Shown: piece after piece, positions 1 to 10,614 of the stretch
How the letters are laid out: each line of letters starts with the position of its first letter
Position numbering within the stretch: the stretch's first letter is position 1
Source of the DNA: Aurelia coerulea
Taxonomy: Eukaryota > Cnidaria > Scyphozoa > Semaeostomeae > Ulmaridae
Direction of reading: 5' to 3'
Length of the DNA stretch: 64,000 nucleotides
NCBI GenBank assembly: GCA_039566865.1
Contig: CM076952.1
Coordinates: 15,086,501-15,150,500 of the forward strand
The notes under the pieces: generated by a model
Database searches by the model: none
What the model saw: the letters and a program-made list of their open reading frames with translations, nothing else
Told to the model about the DNA's origin: nothing
Translations under genes and position numbers: made by a program

Positions 1-1136
1 GGGAAATTTTAACGCAAAGATTACGCTGTCTACGAAAAGCATCCCAGTTATCAGCTGTTCTATTCTTATTATATTTATTCTTTAGTCTTGTGCGTAACAT
101 AAATGCCTTGTGAAGAGTTCGGTTCATGAATGGACTGTCACTAGCACGAAAATATCTCTTTTTCATTGGTGCATGCTTATCTAAGACATGTCCAAAGGCA
201 TCCTGAAAAGATGTGCAAGTCAAGCTTCGCACATCAAGGTTAGCAAGTTTCGTTTGAAGATCCTGTCGAAATACTTCTTCTCGAAAGTTTCTATAGTCTC
301 TGTAGTTAACGACGTTTGGTTTTTGCTTGTCAAAGGAAGCTTTCAAAACTGTAACGATCATTTTGTGAAAATCTGATAATCCAGTTTCAACAGCCGTTGT
401 TTGCTGAAAGTTCCTCCCTCTATTTTTCAATATCAAAATCAATGCATCTAGGGTTACTGGACTTAAAAAACGTAGGCTCTCTAACGAGGTTCTTAAGGTC
501 GAATAGATTCATAAATTAATTTATCTCCTGATCCGTTTCAACTGCATTAAAGTCACCAACAAACATAAAATTTTCATGATTTTCGCTATAATGGTCTATC
601 GCTTTGCCTAGCTCATCAAAGAAATAAGACTGGTTTTGTGTCGGTGGTCGATATATGCCAAATAGGGCCCATTTCTTTTTACGAAGATTTATTTCAAAGC
701 AAATGCATTCTATGTCATCTTCAAAGCAGAAAGATTTTAGCTGGAATGAAGGAATATCATCTCTGACATAGATCAAAAGACCACCGCCGTTACTGTTTCT
801 ATCCAATAGAAGGGGTTTACAGAAGCCATGGATGGAGAATTGCTCCTCAGGAAACGGAGAATCAAGTTTTGTTTCCGCTATCATGAAAATGTCGATATTA
901 CTGCTAACGATTTCCATCAAACCTTCAAATTTGTTTCTTATTGAGTTGATATTGACGTATCCCATTATCAGGCGTCCTACATTATTTGCTCTTAATTTCC
1001 CAAACACAGATTTTCCATCCATGTCTTCCGTCTCTAAAGCTAAAGGCTGCTCTAAAATGGAATCAATTTCTAGAGGTGGTAACTCAGAAGGGGGAGGGGT
1101 AGGTTGTCCTTTAAAGTCATAACCCTCATTATTTAG
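1..1136 (-). pseudogene. LINE ORF2, N-terminal endonuclease and linker (CR1/L2-like), decayed
   Basis: Read on the minus strand from 1136 to the window edge. The APE-type endonuclease of a non-LTR retrotransposon is clear at 1022-516: YVNINSIRNKFEGL, an AETKLD motif, GIYRPP, then GDFNAVETD near the end. This enzyme nicks target DNA to prime reverse transcription. An in-frame TAA follows EIN at about 515, the frame resumes (DLKNLVREPTFFK), and one frameshift lies near 430. After that the linker before the RT domain is readable to position 1 (VETGLSDFHKM, LDKHAP, DSPFMN, RQRNLCVK). The RT domain would lie beyond the left edge. The first ATG is at 1022, but an open frame continues upstream to the ORF1 stop. 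The stop and the frameshift make it a dead copy. Assignment to the CR1/L2 group rests on the endonuclease type and the esterase ORF1. Confidence 0.85.
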
Positions 1137-1919
1137 TCAGTAACCCATTGTCCTGATAAAATTGTTCGCTAGTAGGATTGTTCCTTCCATGTTGAGGTGC
1201 AGTCCGCTTCCATTTAAATGTAATTCTGGGTCAATATTTGAGTTGTCGATAAATCCCAGCCGCATACGCTCGCATTCTCTTTCCAGGGCATTGTTAACCT
1301 CTAGTGCTTTACCATTAAACTTGTCTCTCCATTGAACAATACTTGAGACCAGCACTTCAGTGTCTTTGTTTTCCATTGCCTTAGCGAGTTCAATGATATC
1401 TTCGGCTATAGTCCAGGGGGATTGTTTAGTGTGCAAATCATTCGTACCGCAATGTAGTACGATTCTGCTAGGGGATTTTTTCATGGTGGGGCAGACGTAA
1501 CTGTTCATGGCATCAATATTTGCTCCAAGGAATGATCGCACAAATACGTTCTCCTTGTGTAACACTGCTTCCTTCATTTTGAAGCCTTGGATTCCTTTCG
1601 CCATTGAATATCCTAGAATCTCAGTTGTTAATCGTTTTTTAGCCAAATGTGTAGGTTCAGGGGCAGCATTGATGCCAGAATTGGAAGAATTATTATTATT
1701 GGGAGGCCCATTGGTGGCAACTTGCTTCGTTGAAATAATATTATTGGGAAAATTTTGTTTGCCATCCCCCCTAGGGTGATGGCCCTGATTGTTATATAAA
1801 AGAAAAAATTCATTTTCACTCTGTATGCAGCAGGCCTGAATTTGTGTGTTGCAACAGAAGTTTGTATGCAGCAGGGCTGAGTTTTTGGCTCCAATTGAAG
1901 TTTTTACGCAGTAAATCAA
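1137..1919 (-). CDS. LINE ORF1 with SGNH/GDSL esterase-like domain
   Basis: An open frame of 260 codons. The last ~160 residues look like the SGNH/GDSL hydrolase domain found in ORF1 of CR1-group LINEs. Block I is present as ILGYSMAKGI, where the usual GDS is GYS, so the nucleophile region is kept but the Asp is lost. Block III is HCGTNDL, and the C-terminal block is LHLNMEGTILLANNF with its His. The N-terminal ~100 residues are Asn/Pro-rich low complexity. Upstream (1800-2010) the DNA carries loose repeats of a CTGCTGCAtacaaa-like unit that runs into the N-terminus. The frame ends in TGA-CTA and stays open, in the same frame, into ORF2. The esterase's role in retrotransposition is not well understood in general. 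The start used is the first ATG and may not be the true one. Confidence 0.8.
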   Translation of the reverse strand: MIYCVKTSIGAKNSALLHTNFCCNTQIQACCIQSENEFFLLYNNQGHHPRGDGKQNFPNNIISTKQVATNGPPNNNNSSNSGINAAPEPTHLAKKRLTTEILGYSMAKGIQGFKMKEAVLHKENVFVRSFLGANIDAMNSYVCPTMKKSPSRIVLHCGTNDLHTKQSPWTIAEDIIELAKAMENKDTEVLVSSIVQWRDKFNGKALEVNNALERECERMRLGFIDNSNIDPELHLNGSGLHLNMEGTILLANNFIRTMGY

Positions 1920-2160
1920 ATTTGTTTGTAGCAGCCTTACCTTTGTACATGCAAAATCAATTTTGTAGACGCTTTTTTATTTTATGTGCAGCAATCTGAT
2001 TTTGTGTGTGCAAAGCTTAGCAAATGCAGCATTCCCCTGTGGGCCATCGTAAGAAACGGTTTATCAATAAGATCGTTAAACCTGCTACCTGCAGTTTAAA
2101 CTTCACAGAAATCGATCTCTTAAATAATTCCAACAATCCAACAATCCAAAAAGGACCCAA

Positions 2161-2408
2161 GGAAGGTATGTTTGTCTGTTTTGTTCATAAAGATAACGAT
2201 CTTTCTTGATGCTTGAAGAAAAAGTATATTTTCTATGACAAGGTCATGTATGGGTGAGTCGTGCGGGTGAGTGGCCGCACGGTATATTAGGAAGGTATAT
2301 TTGTCTGTTTTGTTCATAAAGATAACGATCTTTCTTGATGCGTGAAGAAAAAGTATATTTTCTATGACAAGGTCATGTATGGGTGGTCGTGCGGGTGAGT
2401 GGCCGAAT
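2161..2408. repeat. Direct tandem duplication, 129-bp period
   Basis: Two near-identical units beginning GGAAGGTAT at 2161 and 2290. Each holds the same run through 'gataacgatctttcttgatg' and ends near 'gggtgagtggccg'. The second unit runs into the 5S-like segment that follows, whereas the first has 'gcacggtatatta' instead. This suggests that the front part of a SINE-like unit was duplicated. Confidence 0.8.
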
Positions 2409-2500
2409 GGCTTAAACAGTTTCCGTCAGGTGACTGAAGTTAAGCTCGGTCGAGTGAGGTCAAACTCCGGATGGGTGACCTCTGAGGCCTGTCTGTGTCC
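2396..2500 (+). repeat. 5S-rRNA-like / tRNA-like SINE head or 5S pseudogene
   Basis: The segment CTGAAGTTAAGC, then GGTCGAG, then CTCCGGATGGGTGACC closely follows the internal pol III promoter half of animal 5S rRNA (box A, intermediate element, box C). Just upstream is TGGCCGAATGGC, which fits a tRNA A box. The 5' half of 5S is not recognisable and the expected 3' stem with the start is absent, so this is not a functional 5S gene. A 5S-derived SINE head or a chimeric pol III-promoter relic is the best reading. Confidence 0.6.
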
Positions 2501-3711
2501 TCTTCACTCTGCGATGTAAGGAATGGAACATATCTTTATCAATACCTTTTTTCTCCTTTTCAAGGGCTTTTCGAGCTGAAGACTTTTTGAAAATCTCCTT
2601 TAATCAGCAAAAAAAATCAGCAAAAATGACATGGAGCCTTTAAGCAAGAGATTGCCATTTAAGATCGCTCTCTACAAAACAATGTTTGGTAAATATCAAT
2701 CGTTCACCTTTGATATGAGAAAAGTTCCCCGGGCAAGCCGGGAAATTAAAACAATAGCGCTTTGTCACTGACGCCAAAGGATTCGATAGGATTAACGATA
2801 AACAAAGGAGTTTCCCCACTTAGCCGGGAAAGTGTATTCATATGGGAACAAGGACAAATAATCTTTCAATAGAGCCGAACCTTGCACGTTAGCCAATCAG
2901 TTGTGACTATGACGTCACGCAAACAAAAGAAACGGCGGGAAAATTACCCCTCACATTTGGTTCGTCGTGCAAGCGACTATGGATCTTAAGTATGGGGAGC
3001 TTTCAAAATTTCAACCCCAGATCAATGGGATAAAACCTCTATTGAAAAAATCCACACCCCATTTTTAAAGAGATTACTTGGCGTCAACAGATCGACAACA
3101 AACATCCTGGTACGGGGCGAGCTTGGGCGATACCCTTTACTAACCCAAATTGAATCAAGGATATGTAGTTTCATCAAACATATCGAAAACGACTACGCTG
3201 ATACATCACTTGCTAGTCAAGCATTCTCATACGAAAGGAGAATATTGACAAGGCATGATCAATGTCATCCATCACATATTGAGAAATTATCAACATTACT
3301 GAGAAACGATCATTTGATTAATTCTCCTTTGATCTCAATGTCTAAACACTCTATAAAGAAGACCATGACTTCACACTATTCAAAGCATTGGAAATCAAAA
3401 ATGGGCGAATGCTCCAAAGCAACTTTATATGAAACACATAACCAAATATCTCACTTGAAAAATACCTGATAAAAATACAAAAAAGAAACTTTCGAAGAAC
3501 GATAACAAAAGTACAACTCAGTGACCATTGTCTAGCAATAGAAAAAGGAGGACATACAAAACCAAAAAAAAACCGAAAAACATAATCGAATATGCCCACT
3601 ATGTAATGAAAACAAAATTGAAGATGAGATACATTTCATTATGCAATGCAAATCCTTTACAGCGGAAAGAAAAGGCTTCAATAGCAAAATCATCGAAATT
3701 TATCCAAACTA

Positions 3712-6055
3712 CAGGGTGTCCCAGAAAAATTGTTCTACACTTGATTAAATATTAAAAAGTAACAATAAAATGTGCAGGCTCCTTGCTTAATAACCATGTT
3801 TGTAAGATTAACCTTAATCCTACCGGTCTTTTTTTGATCTAACATAGCCGGGGTCTATAAATAGCCGTAGATTAATAGGAAATCATTGAAACTTGGCAAG
3901 GGCGTAGTCCTAACTATTCTTAGCCGATTGGTAGGTTTGGGCGTGGCCACCTCATTAGGTGACGTCACTATGACGTCATAATGCTGGAAAATGTGAACAT
4001 ATATGGCTTTCCGGCTTATTTGTTCTTAAAACGGAATAAACGTAATGTGAATCACTTTTTCCATTCTTACTTGGCGTATTGTTCATTTCCAATTCAAATG
4101 TGGTGCATAGAGGTGTTTTTAGACCGTTATTTTGGAAGAAAATGACAAAAATTGAAGACGTCTTAATTACAAACTGTGTTTTTCCGCTAAAAATTGATAA
4201 TAATTGGCTCAAAAGGCTTTAAAAGTATTGCATAACGCAATTCTATGCATTTTTTTTCTAAAAATAGCACCAATCAATCAATAGTCACGTGATTGGTTGC
4301 TAGGCAACCAAAAACAATGCAAATTTTGAGAAAATCGAGCTATTTGCAGAAAAGGGCCCATTATTCGCAAATGGCGAGATCAAATTGGCAAAAAACCATC
4401 CAAATACATGCTTGATATCATTAATTTGTAATTTCATATGGTTTCGTACGGATATTTGTGGTTTCTAATAAATTAACTAATTAAATAATGAAAAATTGAT
4501 TCAATGCAAAATTGTAAGCTCAATAATTATGATTTAAAACCATTAATTTCGCATGTTACTGGTGAAATCAAGTACCTTCATCAATATTTGAGGTAATTCC
4601 ATCAGTTTTACATAAAAAATTACTCATTCATTAGGAATATGACGTCATAAAGATTGATGACGTCATAGAAATAATAAACTGCTGATATCAGCAAATGTGA
4701 ATAAATTATATATCAAACGAAAGTACTCATCGAGACGAACCGAATGGTATATATATTGTTGAGATTTAGTAACAAAGGAAGAAATTAGAGCCATTTTTAA
4801 GAATTTCTTTGTGACCACTCTCCAAATATGGGCATGTGGTGGTCACGTGATCAAACAAAAAGTATTGAAATTTCTATTTTTTGATTGCCAACTAAATTCT
4901 AGGAAAAGTCATGGAGTTTCAGCACTGTAGGTGACATCGTTTGGGAGCTATTAAAAAAAATCCGATAGGGGGGCGAAAAACGCCCCCCCCCCCCGGTTAA
5001 AATAGGGTTAACAAAATCTGTTGGAAAAAACTTCAAAATTTGCCAAAATAACCCAAAATGGCGGCCCGAATGACGTCATCAGTTAAGAATGCTGACGTCA
5101 GCAAATTCCATTGTTATTGATAACAATAGGAAGCCATTTGTTTGCTGATTCTTTTAAAAGTACAATAGTCAAAATTTGCAACTAATTCTTGGAGTAAAAA
5201 TATCAAAATCATGAATTTTTCCAATACCTTGCTCCAAATATGGTAGTGTCACCTGTCACGTGACACCAATTGTTCAAAAATTTTATTGTCAAAATGTATC
5301 TAATAGATAATTAGTAATTGTCAGAGAGTTTGAGGGTCATAGCCTTTGTCGTTAAAGAATGCTCTGCAAAAAACCGACAGGGGGTGGAAACACCCCTCCC
5401 CCGGTAGGATTAGGGTTAAATTAATTTTTGACGCCAGAATTTTACGAATCCGCTAAGAATTCACTGAGTTACAAGCTTTTAAAGTTCACGTTTGTGCAAA
5501 AGCTGAAAGCAGACGTCCCTGACTGACTTTTTTTTCAAAAAAGCGTCCCAAAATCGAGGTAAAAGAAGACTGTCCAATGTTTTACCTCTCTTTGATATCA
5601 GAGCAAACCAAATAGGATTTCAAAAGTAATTTCATTCTTGCAACCGTTGCGAAAATTTACTTAAGAATGTAAGTATCCGAAACATTGAATGAAAACTTAA
5701 TCGACGAGAGACGGGGCCATTCCAAATTGTGCTCGACAGGATTCCTCCAAGCATTCATAACCTTGATTCAATGTTAGAGAAGGCTAGTTTATCGAAAGTG
5801 CTTTTTAGATTCCATTCGATTTTCTTTGAATAAACGAGATTCTATTTTCACAAAATATGCAAATCAGAGGCGTCTGGTTTCAGCTGTCGCTTATACTTGA
5901 ACTTCTAAAGCTCGTAACTCCATGAATATTTAGCCGATCTGCTAGCTTCTGGGGCTTCTGGTGTCTAATATTAATTTTACCATGGAGCCCATTCATCATT
6001 TCGTTATTTTGTAATATTTTAATGAAACGTCGAACAATTTTTTTGGGACACCCTG
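3712..6055. mobile_element. TA-target TIR element (Tc1/mariner-type ends), non-autonomous
   Basis: The ends are CAGGGTGTCCC at 3712 and its complement GGGACACCCTG at 6055, with TA on both sides (3710-3711 and 6056-6057). The similarity between termini extends loosely for about 60 bp. This termini-plus-TA pattern is typical of the Tc1/mariner group. No transposase is readable. Most of the interior is occupied by the TTAA-type element 3812-5415. Removing the element and one TA restores the surrounding LINE reading frame. Confidence 0.8.
3812..5415. mobile_element. TTAA-target element (piggyBac-like ends) nested in 3712-6055
   Basis: TTAA flanks both ends (3808-3811 and 5416-5419). The termini are CCTTAATCCTACCGG (left) and, as complement, CCCTAATCCTACCGG (right). 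TTAA plus CCYT ends suggest a piggyBac-like non-autonomous family. The interior has G/C runs near 4980 and 5380, several CRE-like TGACGTCA motifs and CACGTGAC palindromes. Segments recur elsewhere: 4388-4762 is inverted at 44515-44885, 3893-3975 is inverted around 32820-32930, and 5230-5415 is inverted around 32050-32260. No transposase is seen. Confidence 0.7.
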
Positions 6056-6326
6056 TATAAAAATATTCCAACAGATGAACAAAAATACACATTTCTTCAT
6101 ACAAATGAAAATCATCATCTTTGGAACTACTTAGTGAATATATGTTTACAATTTATAACAAGAAATTGCAAATTCATACCGAGTCTCAAAATGGATAATT
6201 CTTTGAAACACCTCCACACACCTTACACAAATCCTGATTACAATGCATAATTTAGCAACTCACCTCATTTACATACTATCGTTTAACGTTGCTATTATTA
6301 TCATCTTTATAATTGTTAGTAAAATA

Positions 6327-7062
6327 CCGGGTGTCTCAGAAAAAATTACCCCCTTTTGACATGAAATAGGAACCAAGCAATAAGATATCATTGCTCCCCG
6401 ACTACACAGCTACGTTTATCAATGTTCAACTTAGATGCACGTACCTTGCATTTAGAAATCGTCCACCAAACACCGGAGATACAGGTTCGCAAAGTCAAAA
6501 TTTACAGTGCACCCAAAACCAGAGGTTTCGAAAAAGGGCCTAGTCATGATTTGTATCGTGGACATTTTTCTAAGTACCTGTAGGACATGGCGCTGATTAA
6601 ACAAATATAGTAAAAATGTGGTAAGAGTGATAAAGTCGTGCCACATCTCCAAAATATGCGCGCATGTACTCTTTTTCCTCTTCTTTAATACAAAACATTT
6701 GGGATAGAATGCAATGCAAGGACCGTTTTCTGAAACGAAAAGTCATTTCAAGAACAATTGAACAAGATATAAATCATTTCAAAAATAAAAAGTAATGGTC
6801 AAAGTCGAAAATTCATTTGCAAAAGGCCTGTTTGTTGTCAAATTATGGCTAGGCCATTTCTCAAAACCTCTGGTTTCAGGTGCACTGCAATTTTGACCTT
6901 GTGAACTCATATCTCCGGTGTTTGGTGGTCGATTTCCAAATGCAAGGTATGTGCATTTAAGTTGAAGACCAACAAATGTAGCCACGAATTAAAAAGTCCT
7001 GAAATATTATCGTTTTGATGCCTTGTTGAGTCAAAAGGGGGTACTTTTTTTGAGACACCCGG
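6327..7062. mobile_element. TA-target foldback MITE with CCGGGTGTCTCAG ends
   Basis: TA duplications lie at 6325-6326 and 7063-7064, and the termini are CCGGGTGTCTCAG and its complement. Long internal arms are inverted: 'ccaaacaccggagata' near 6467 and 'tctccggtgtttggtgg' near 6913. It has no coding capacity. A second copy at 46079-48546 carries a large palindrome. This copy keeps the corresponding uninterrupted site near 6500. Confidence 0.85.
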
Positions 7063-7766
7063 TATGAATTAGTTGTAGTAAGGTAGAAGTTTAGACCTTA
7101 GACCATGTATCTTTTAGATATTTTGTGTTATATAAAAAAGACTATAAGGTAAATTCAGGAAAAATTTAGATTTTTCAACTTGGTACTAATGCTTTTAAAT
7201 TTTTCTCGCGACTTTTTATAAAATAACGCGTTAATTCGGAGAAAACGGATCATTTGAGGTCTTGATCCTCACCAATGAAGCCCTTCAAAAACGAAGTTAA
7301 GTCATATCAGTTTCTTTCTATTTGCTAAATATCATTCCAACTACATTATAAAAGCGCTAGCTGGCTTTCAAACGGTGCTGAACTTTTATTTCTGAGGCAG
7401 TGGCAACGTAGAAGGCAGCATATGATATCAACCATAGTCCCCCTTATTCTTTCCTTTCTGGGGAATCAATTCACCCCAGCAACACAGCTAAACTTTCTTT
7501 GCTGAATCTCAATGACTCATCTTGTCAATTTCATTTGATTAAAAGTAGCATGTGATTTATAATCATTTCATCACTTTCTGATTTCGATCATCGATTTCTG
7601 GGCTTGACCTAAGCCCTCTTCTGCGTATCATTGGTCAAAATCTGGAGTGGCGGGAAAATTCTTGACCTGACGTGAGTTGGGGCCGTTGAGTAAACGGTAA
7701 ACTAGGGTTGCTCTGCTGCTGTTTCCGCCTAAACCGTCTACAAAAAACATCCAAAATTAAGAGGAA

Positions 7767-8250
7767 ATGTCGAAAATAGCCACTGCAGGAGACTCAAGCT
7801 ACCAAAGAAGAGTGCTTGGACCTGTATGGACACTGTGCATCCGTTGCTTCCCGAGAGGAGATTTGCTCGCAAGAAGAATGAAAGCAGTGCTTGCTCAAGT
7901 CATAGATGCTTGGTCAGCAAATTGCTGGACGAATTATACCAACTAGCACCATTTCGCCAGTGACGTTTCCAGGAAATATCCAGGTATTTGTTAAAAACAA
8001 ATGTTTCTCTACCTTATGCTCGGGGGGGGGGGGGGGGGGGGGGGGTACCTTGTACCGTTTTCGATCTGAACTATATTAATTTGTTTTTGTTTTTAATTAC
8101 AGACACTTTAAATCAACGAATCAACGGAGAAAGCTACTATAACGGAGTGCATCGGGTTCCTTGGCTACATTGCACCCCTGGATCTGTTACATGATTTTAC
8201 TCTTGAATTTTGTCATACTTAACTCCTCTAAATAAAGTGGGAGAGTTGAT
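7767..8250 (+). other. Possible two-exon short transcript in the core of the inverted-repeat element
   Basis: An ATG at 7767 opens a 59-codon frame ending at 7946 (begins MSKIATAGDSSYQRRVLGPV). Downstream, CAG|GTATTT at 7984 and a pyrimidine-rich TTTTTAATTACAG ending at 8102 bound a plausible 119-bp intron, which holds a G run of about 29 bp. The second exon-like stretch ends near AATAAA at 8231-8236. I recognise no family. It could be an element-encoded product, a captured gene piece, a non-coding RNA or chance. Its position between inverted arms is the main reason to note it. Confidence 0.25.
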
Positions 8251-8754
8251 GAGTATCTGGCCCCTTTCATTTGTTTGTTGTTATGAGCTGAAGCGTGAAA
8301 TTTTGTGATTTTTTTCTTAATTATCAAAACATGAACATGCAGCTTTCCTCGTACTGTACCTGTGACAACGTATTTTCAAAATTAGACGTTTTTGAGAAAT
8401 CGATAGTAGGCAGGTAAAGGCATTTACGTTGTATTTGACATACCCGACCGGATAGCATTGCATAGTTAAAGCTGACAGAATGTTTCTCAGGATTGGCCAG
8501 CAAAAAATAAAGTCAGAGTTTCAAAGAATTTTCAGAGTCAAGGTTTGAGGAGTAAAATAAAAACTATTGCGCATTTAGAAGATTTAATGTTGTGAGCATA
8601 CACGTATTTGTCTTTATAAGAAACTGCCCATAAGAAGCTCTACTCTCAAATCGCCAAAAATTGAGAAACTCTAGTAGTGGGAAAATGTAACTTAAGAAAC
8701 TATTTATTTTGAAAAGAATCCTTGTAATAGTTTTACTTCACTCGTTTCCTGTTT

Positions 8755-8970
8755 CATGTTACTGGGAAGGTAATCGAACTTGATAAAGTCCAAACATTGG
8801 AAAGGATTGAAAACTAAATGTTCAGGGTGGGGGGGGGGCACAGGGAGTGAACATAAAGATAGTTATAGAACTTTTAAGAAATTCATAAGAAACTCCGCGT
8901 ACTCACAATCTGTCAATTTTAAGAAACTTCCAGCTCTGGCCGAAATTCTTAGTTTCTTATAAAAAATACG
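8755..8970 (+). repeat. Dispersed 'AAGAAACT' repeat, single unit
   Basis: This unit has the order 'gggaaggtaatcgaactt', 'ggaaaggattgaaaac', 'agtgaacataaagatag', 'ttaagaaacttccag', 'ttcttagtttcttat'. The same order occurs in tandem at 42002-43000 and in scattered, partly inverted form at 18040-18540 and 19310-19650. It is non-coding. Confidence 0.6.
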
Positions 8971-10416
8971 TGGATGAAAGGCATAAGGTTTGGCGTGGCC
9001 ACTGCCTCAGTAATAAAAGTTGAGTACCGTTTAAAAGCCAACTAGCGCTTTTATAATGCAGTTGCAATGATATTTAGCAAATAGAATGACACAATGATAT
9101 GACTTATCGTCGTTTTTGAAGGGCTTCATTGGTGAGGATCAAGAAATGGGCCTTATTCAAAATCAGTTTTCTCCGAATTAACGAGTTCTTTTAGAAAAAG
9201 CCGCGAGGAAAAATTTAAAGCAATAGTACCAAGTTGAAAATCTAATTATTTCCTGAATCTACTTTATAGTCGCTTGCACGACGAGCCAAATGTGAGGGGT
9301 AATTTTTCCCGCCGTTTCCTTTGTTTGTGTGACGACAGAGTCACATCTGATTGGCTAACGTGCAAATGTAAACATCCCGTTAGGCTCTATTGAAAGATTA
9401 TTTCTCCTTGTTTGGTAAAGCTATATGAGGCGAGATCTCAGCTAACGGGAATCCTGCTTCACCGGGAAAAACACCCCCAGTAAGTACCCCGCCGGACATT
9501 AGAAATACAGCGGGGAAATTATGAAAATAAACAGTTTCAGCGGGGATGAGGACATATCATGGCGGGGAAAGGAAATCTTTGGCTGTTATCTATGATGCAC
9601 CTTGTATAATCTTTGATGGGGTAACAAAAGTTTCAACGGGGAACCAACAGAAACACGGCGGGGAAAGTATTTGAACTCAAACTTAGCGGGGAAACGAATT
9701 TTCTTGGCGGGTCATCCTTCTACCTTGGCGGGGCAATGATTCAGCGGGGTCGTTACTGGGGGGTCTGGAAGATGCCGGAAAAACTTTCTCCATGTGAACA
9801 GGCCCTAAGGGAGCAATAATAGCGATAACTAGAACGAAAAGGATAAGCCTACCGAGCAATCACGTATCTGTGAACAGACTGATGTAAATAACACTTACCC
9901 CAAGCACCCCATGTGCAGTTGATTAGTCGATCAAGACCGCAGACGTCATAGTCACCTATGAATGAAATAGATGAAGGTTTTCTTTAAGATTGTAGATTTA
10001 TAACATTGTTATGAGCCAAATTGCTACTAAATGCGAGACCACATTGCAGACGGTTGGACACATGGATTGCAGTTAAAGCCAACGAGCAAGCGAGTGTCTT
10101 TTGCATGAACTCTTTTAACCCCATATTGTTCAAACATGTAGAGCTCCGGATGTACAAGGAGGTAAAACAAAAAACAACACATTTGGAATAAAAGCATGCG
10201 GCCGATATTAAAAACTAAAGATTCAATTCGTCACTTAACCCTATTTGGACCGGGGGGGGGGGGCCTTTTTGGCCTCCTCTTACCAAACTTTCTCAAATAT
10301 CTCCACCGCTGCTGTCATAGATATGGTCCTGCAACTTCTTGAATTTTTCTAAAATTCAATTGGCCATCAAATCTAAAAATTTCATGGTCCATTGTTGTAC
10401 CAAGTGACCTCCACAT

Positions 10417-10512
10417 AGCATAGGAATCATTCGTCGCACATGGCCGATTGCTCGTGGCCCATGGCCATGGGCCACGAGCATTCGGCTATTTACGACGAAT
10501 GATGCCTATGTT
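10417..10512. mobile_element. 96-bp MITE with 9-bp target duplication
   Basis: CCTCCACAT occurs at 10408-10416 and 10513-10521. The termini are AGCATAGGAATCATTCGTCG and, as complement, AACATAGGCATCATTCGTCG. The centre is a second palindrome around GGCCCATGGCCATGGGCC. The relative at 21711-22575 lacks the insert. Confidence 0.85.
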
Positions 10513-10533
10513 CCTCCACATACCCCTATTTGG

Positions 10534-10614
10534 TAGCCTGCGTGCAGACTCTGTCAGAAAAATTGAAAAGAAGGCTTCTTTTCAATTTTTCTGACAGAGT
10601 CTGCACGCAGGCCA
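10534..10614. mobile_element. 81-bp near-perfect hairpin MITE with 8-bp target duplication
   Basis: Two 40-bp arms with one mismatch surround a single central base. CTATTTGG is duplicated at 10526-10533 and 10615-10622. The T(A/G)G start and 8-bp duplication fit hAT-type elements. The target is the CTATTTGG stretch that is single in the paralogous element at 21.9 kb. Confidence 0.85.

Larger units (their letters stand above)
2986..7138 (+). mobile_element. Non-LTR retrotransposon 3' part with two nested TIR elements
   Basis: C-terminal ORF2 sequence runs from about 3035 (TPFLKRLLGVNRSTTNI, RGELGRYPLLTQIESRI) to a zinc-binding tail (ICPLCNENKIEDEIHF, then MQCKSF) near 3580-3655. It reaches IYPNY at 3710, is interrupted by the element at 3712-6055, and resumes as KNIPTDEQKYTFLHTNENHH to a TAA at 6248-6250. 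Joining across one TA keeps the frame. The 3' UTR is itself interrupted by 6327-7062 and ends in ATAAAAAA at 7138. The 6-bp GACTAT before (2980-2985) and after (7139-7144) looks like the target duplication. Several frame breaks occur around 3460-3580. The copy is 5'-truncated and lacks the RT catalytic core. Confidence 0.8.
2862..9405. mobile_element. Large inverted-repeat element, left arm interrupted by a LINE
   Basis: The left arm is 2862-2985 plus 7139-7430; the right arm is 8991-9405, inverted. Matching landmarks are 'gtcgtgcaagcgactat' (left) with 'atagtcgcttgcacgacgag' (right), and 'accaatgaagcccttcaaaa' with its complement near 9117-9136. With the LINE at 2986-7138 removed, the two left segments become contiguous and colinear with the right arm. 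Each arm is then roughly 400 bp around a unique core of about 1.5 kb. Outside the arms both flanks are rich in CGGGGAAA-like motifs. I did not find clear terminal target duplications, so the outer limits are approximate. Confidence 0.65.

Noticed and set aside
2396..2500. Functional 5S rRNA gene
   Set aside because: The 5' half and terminal stem are missing.
8022..8050. G run at 8022-8046 as a MITE terminus
   Set aside because: No inverted partner or family interior; it lies inside a plausible intron.
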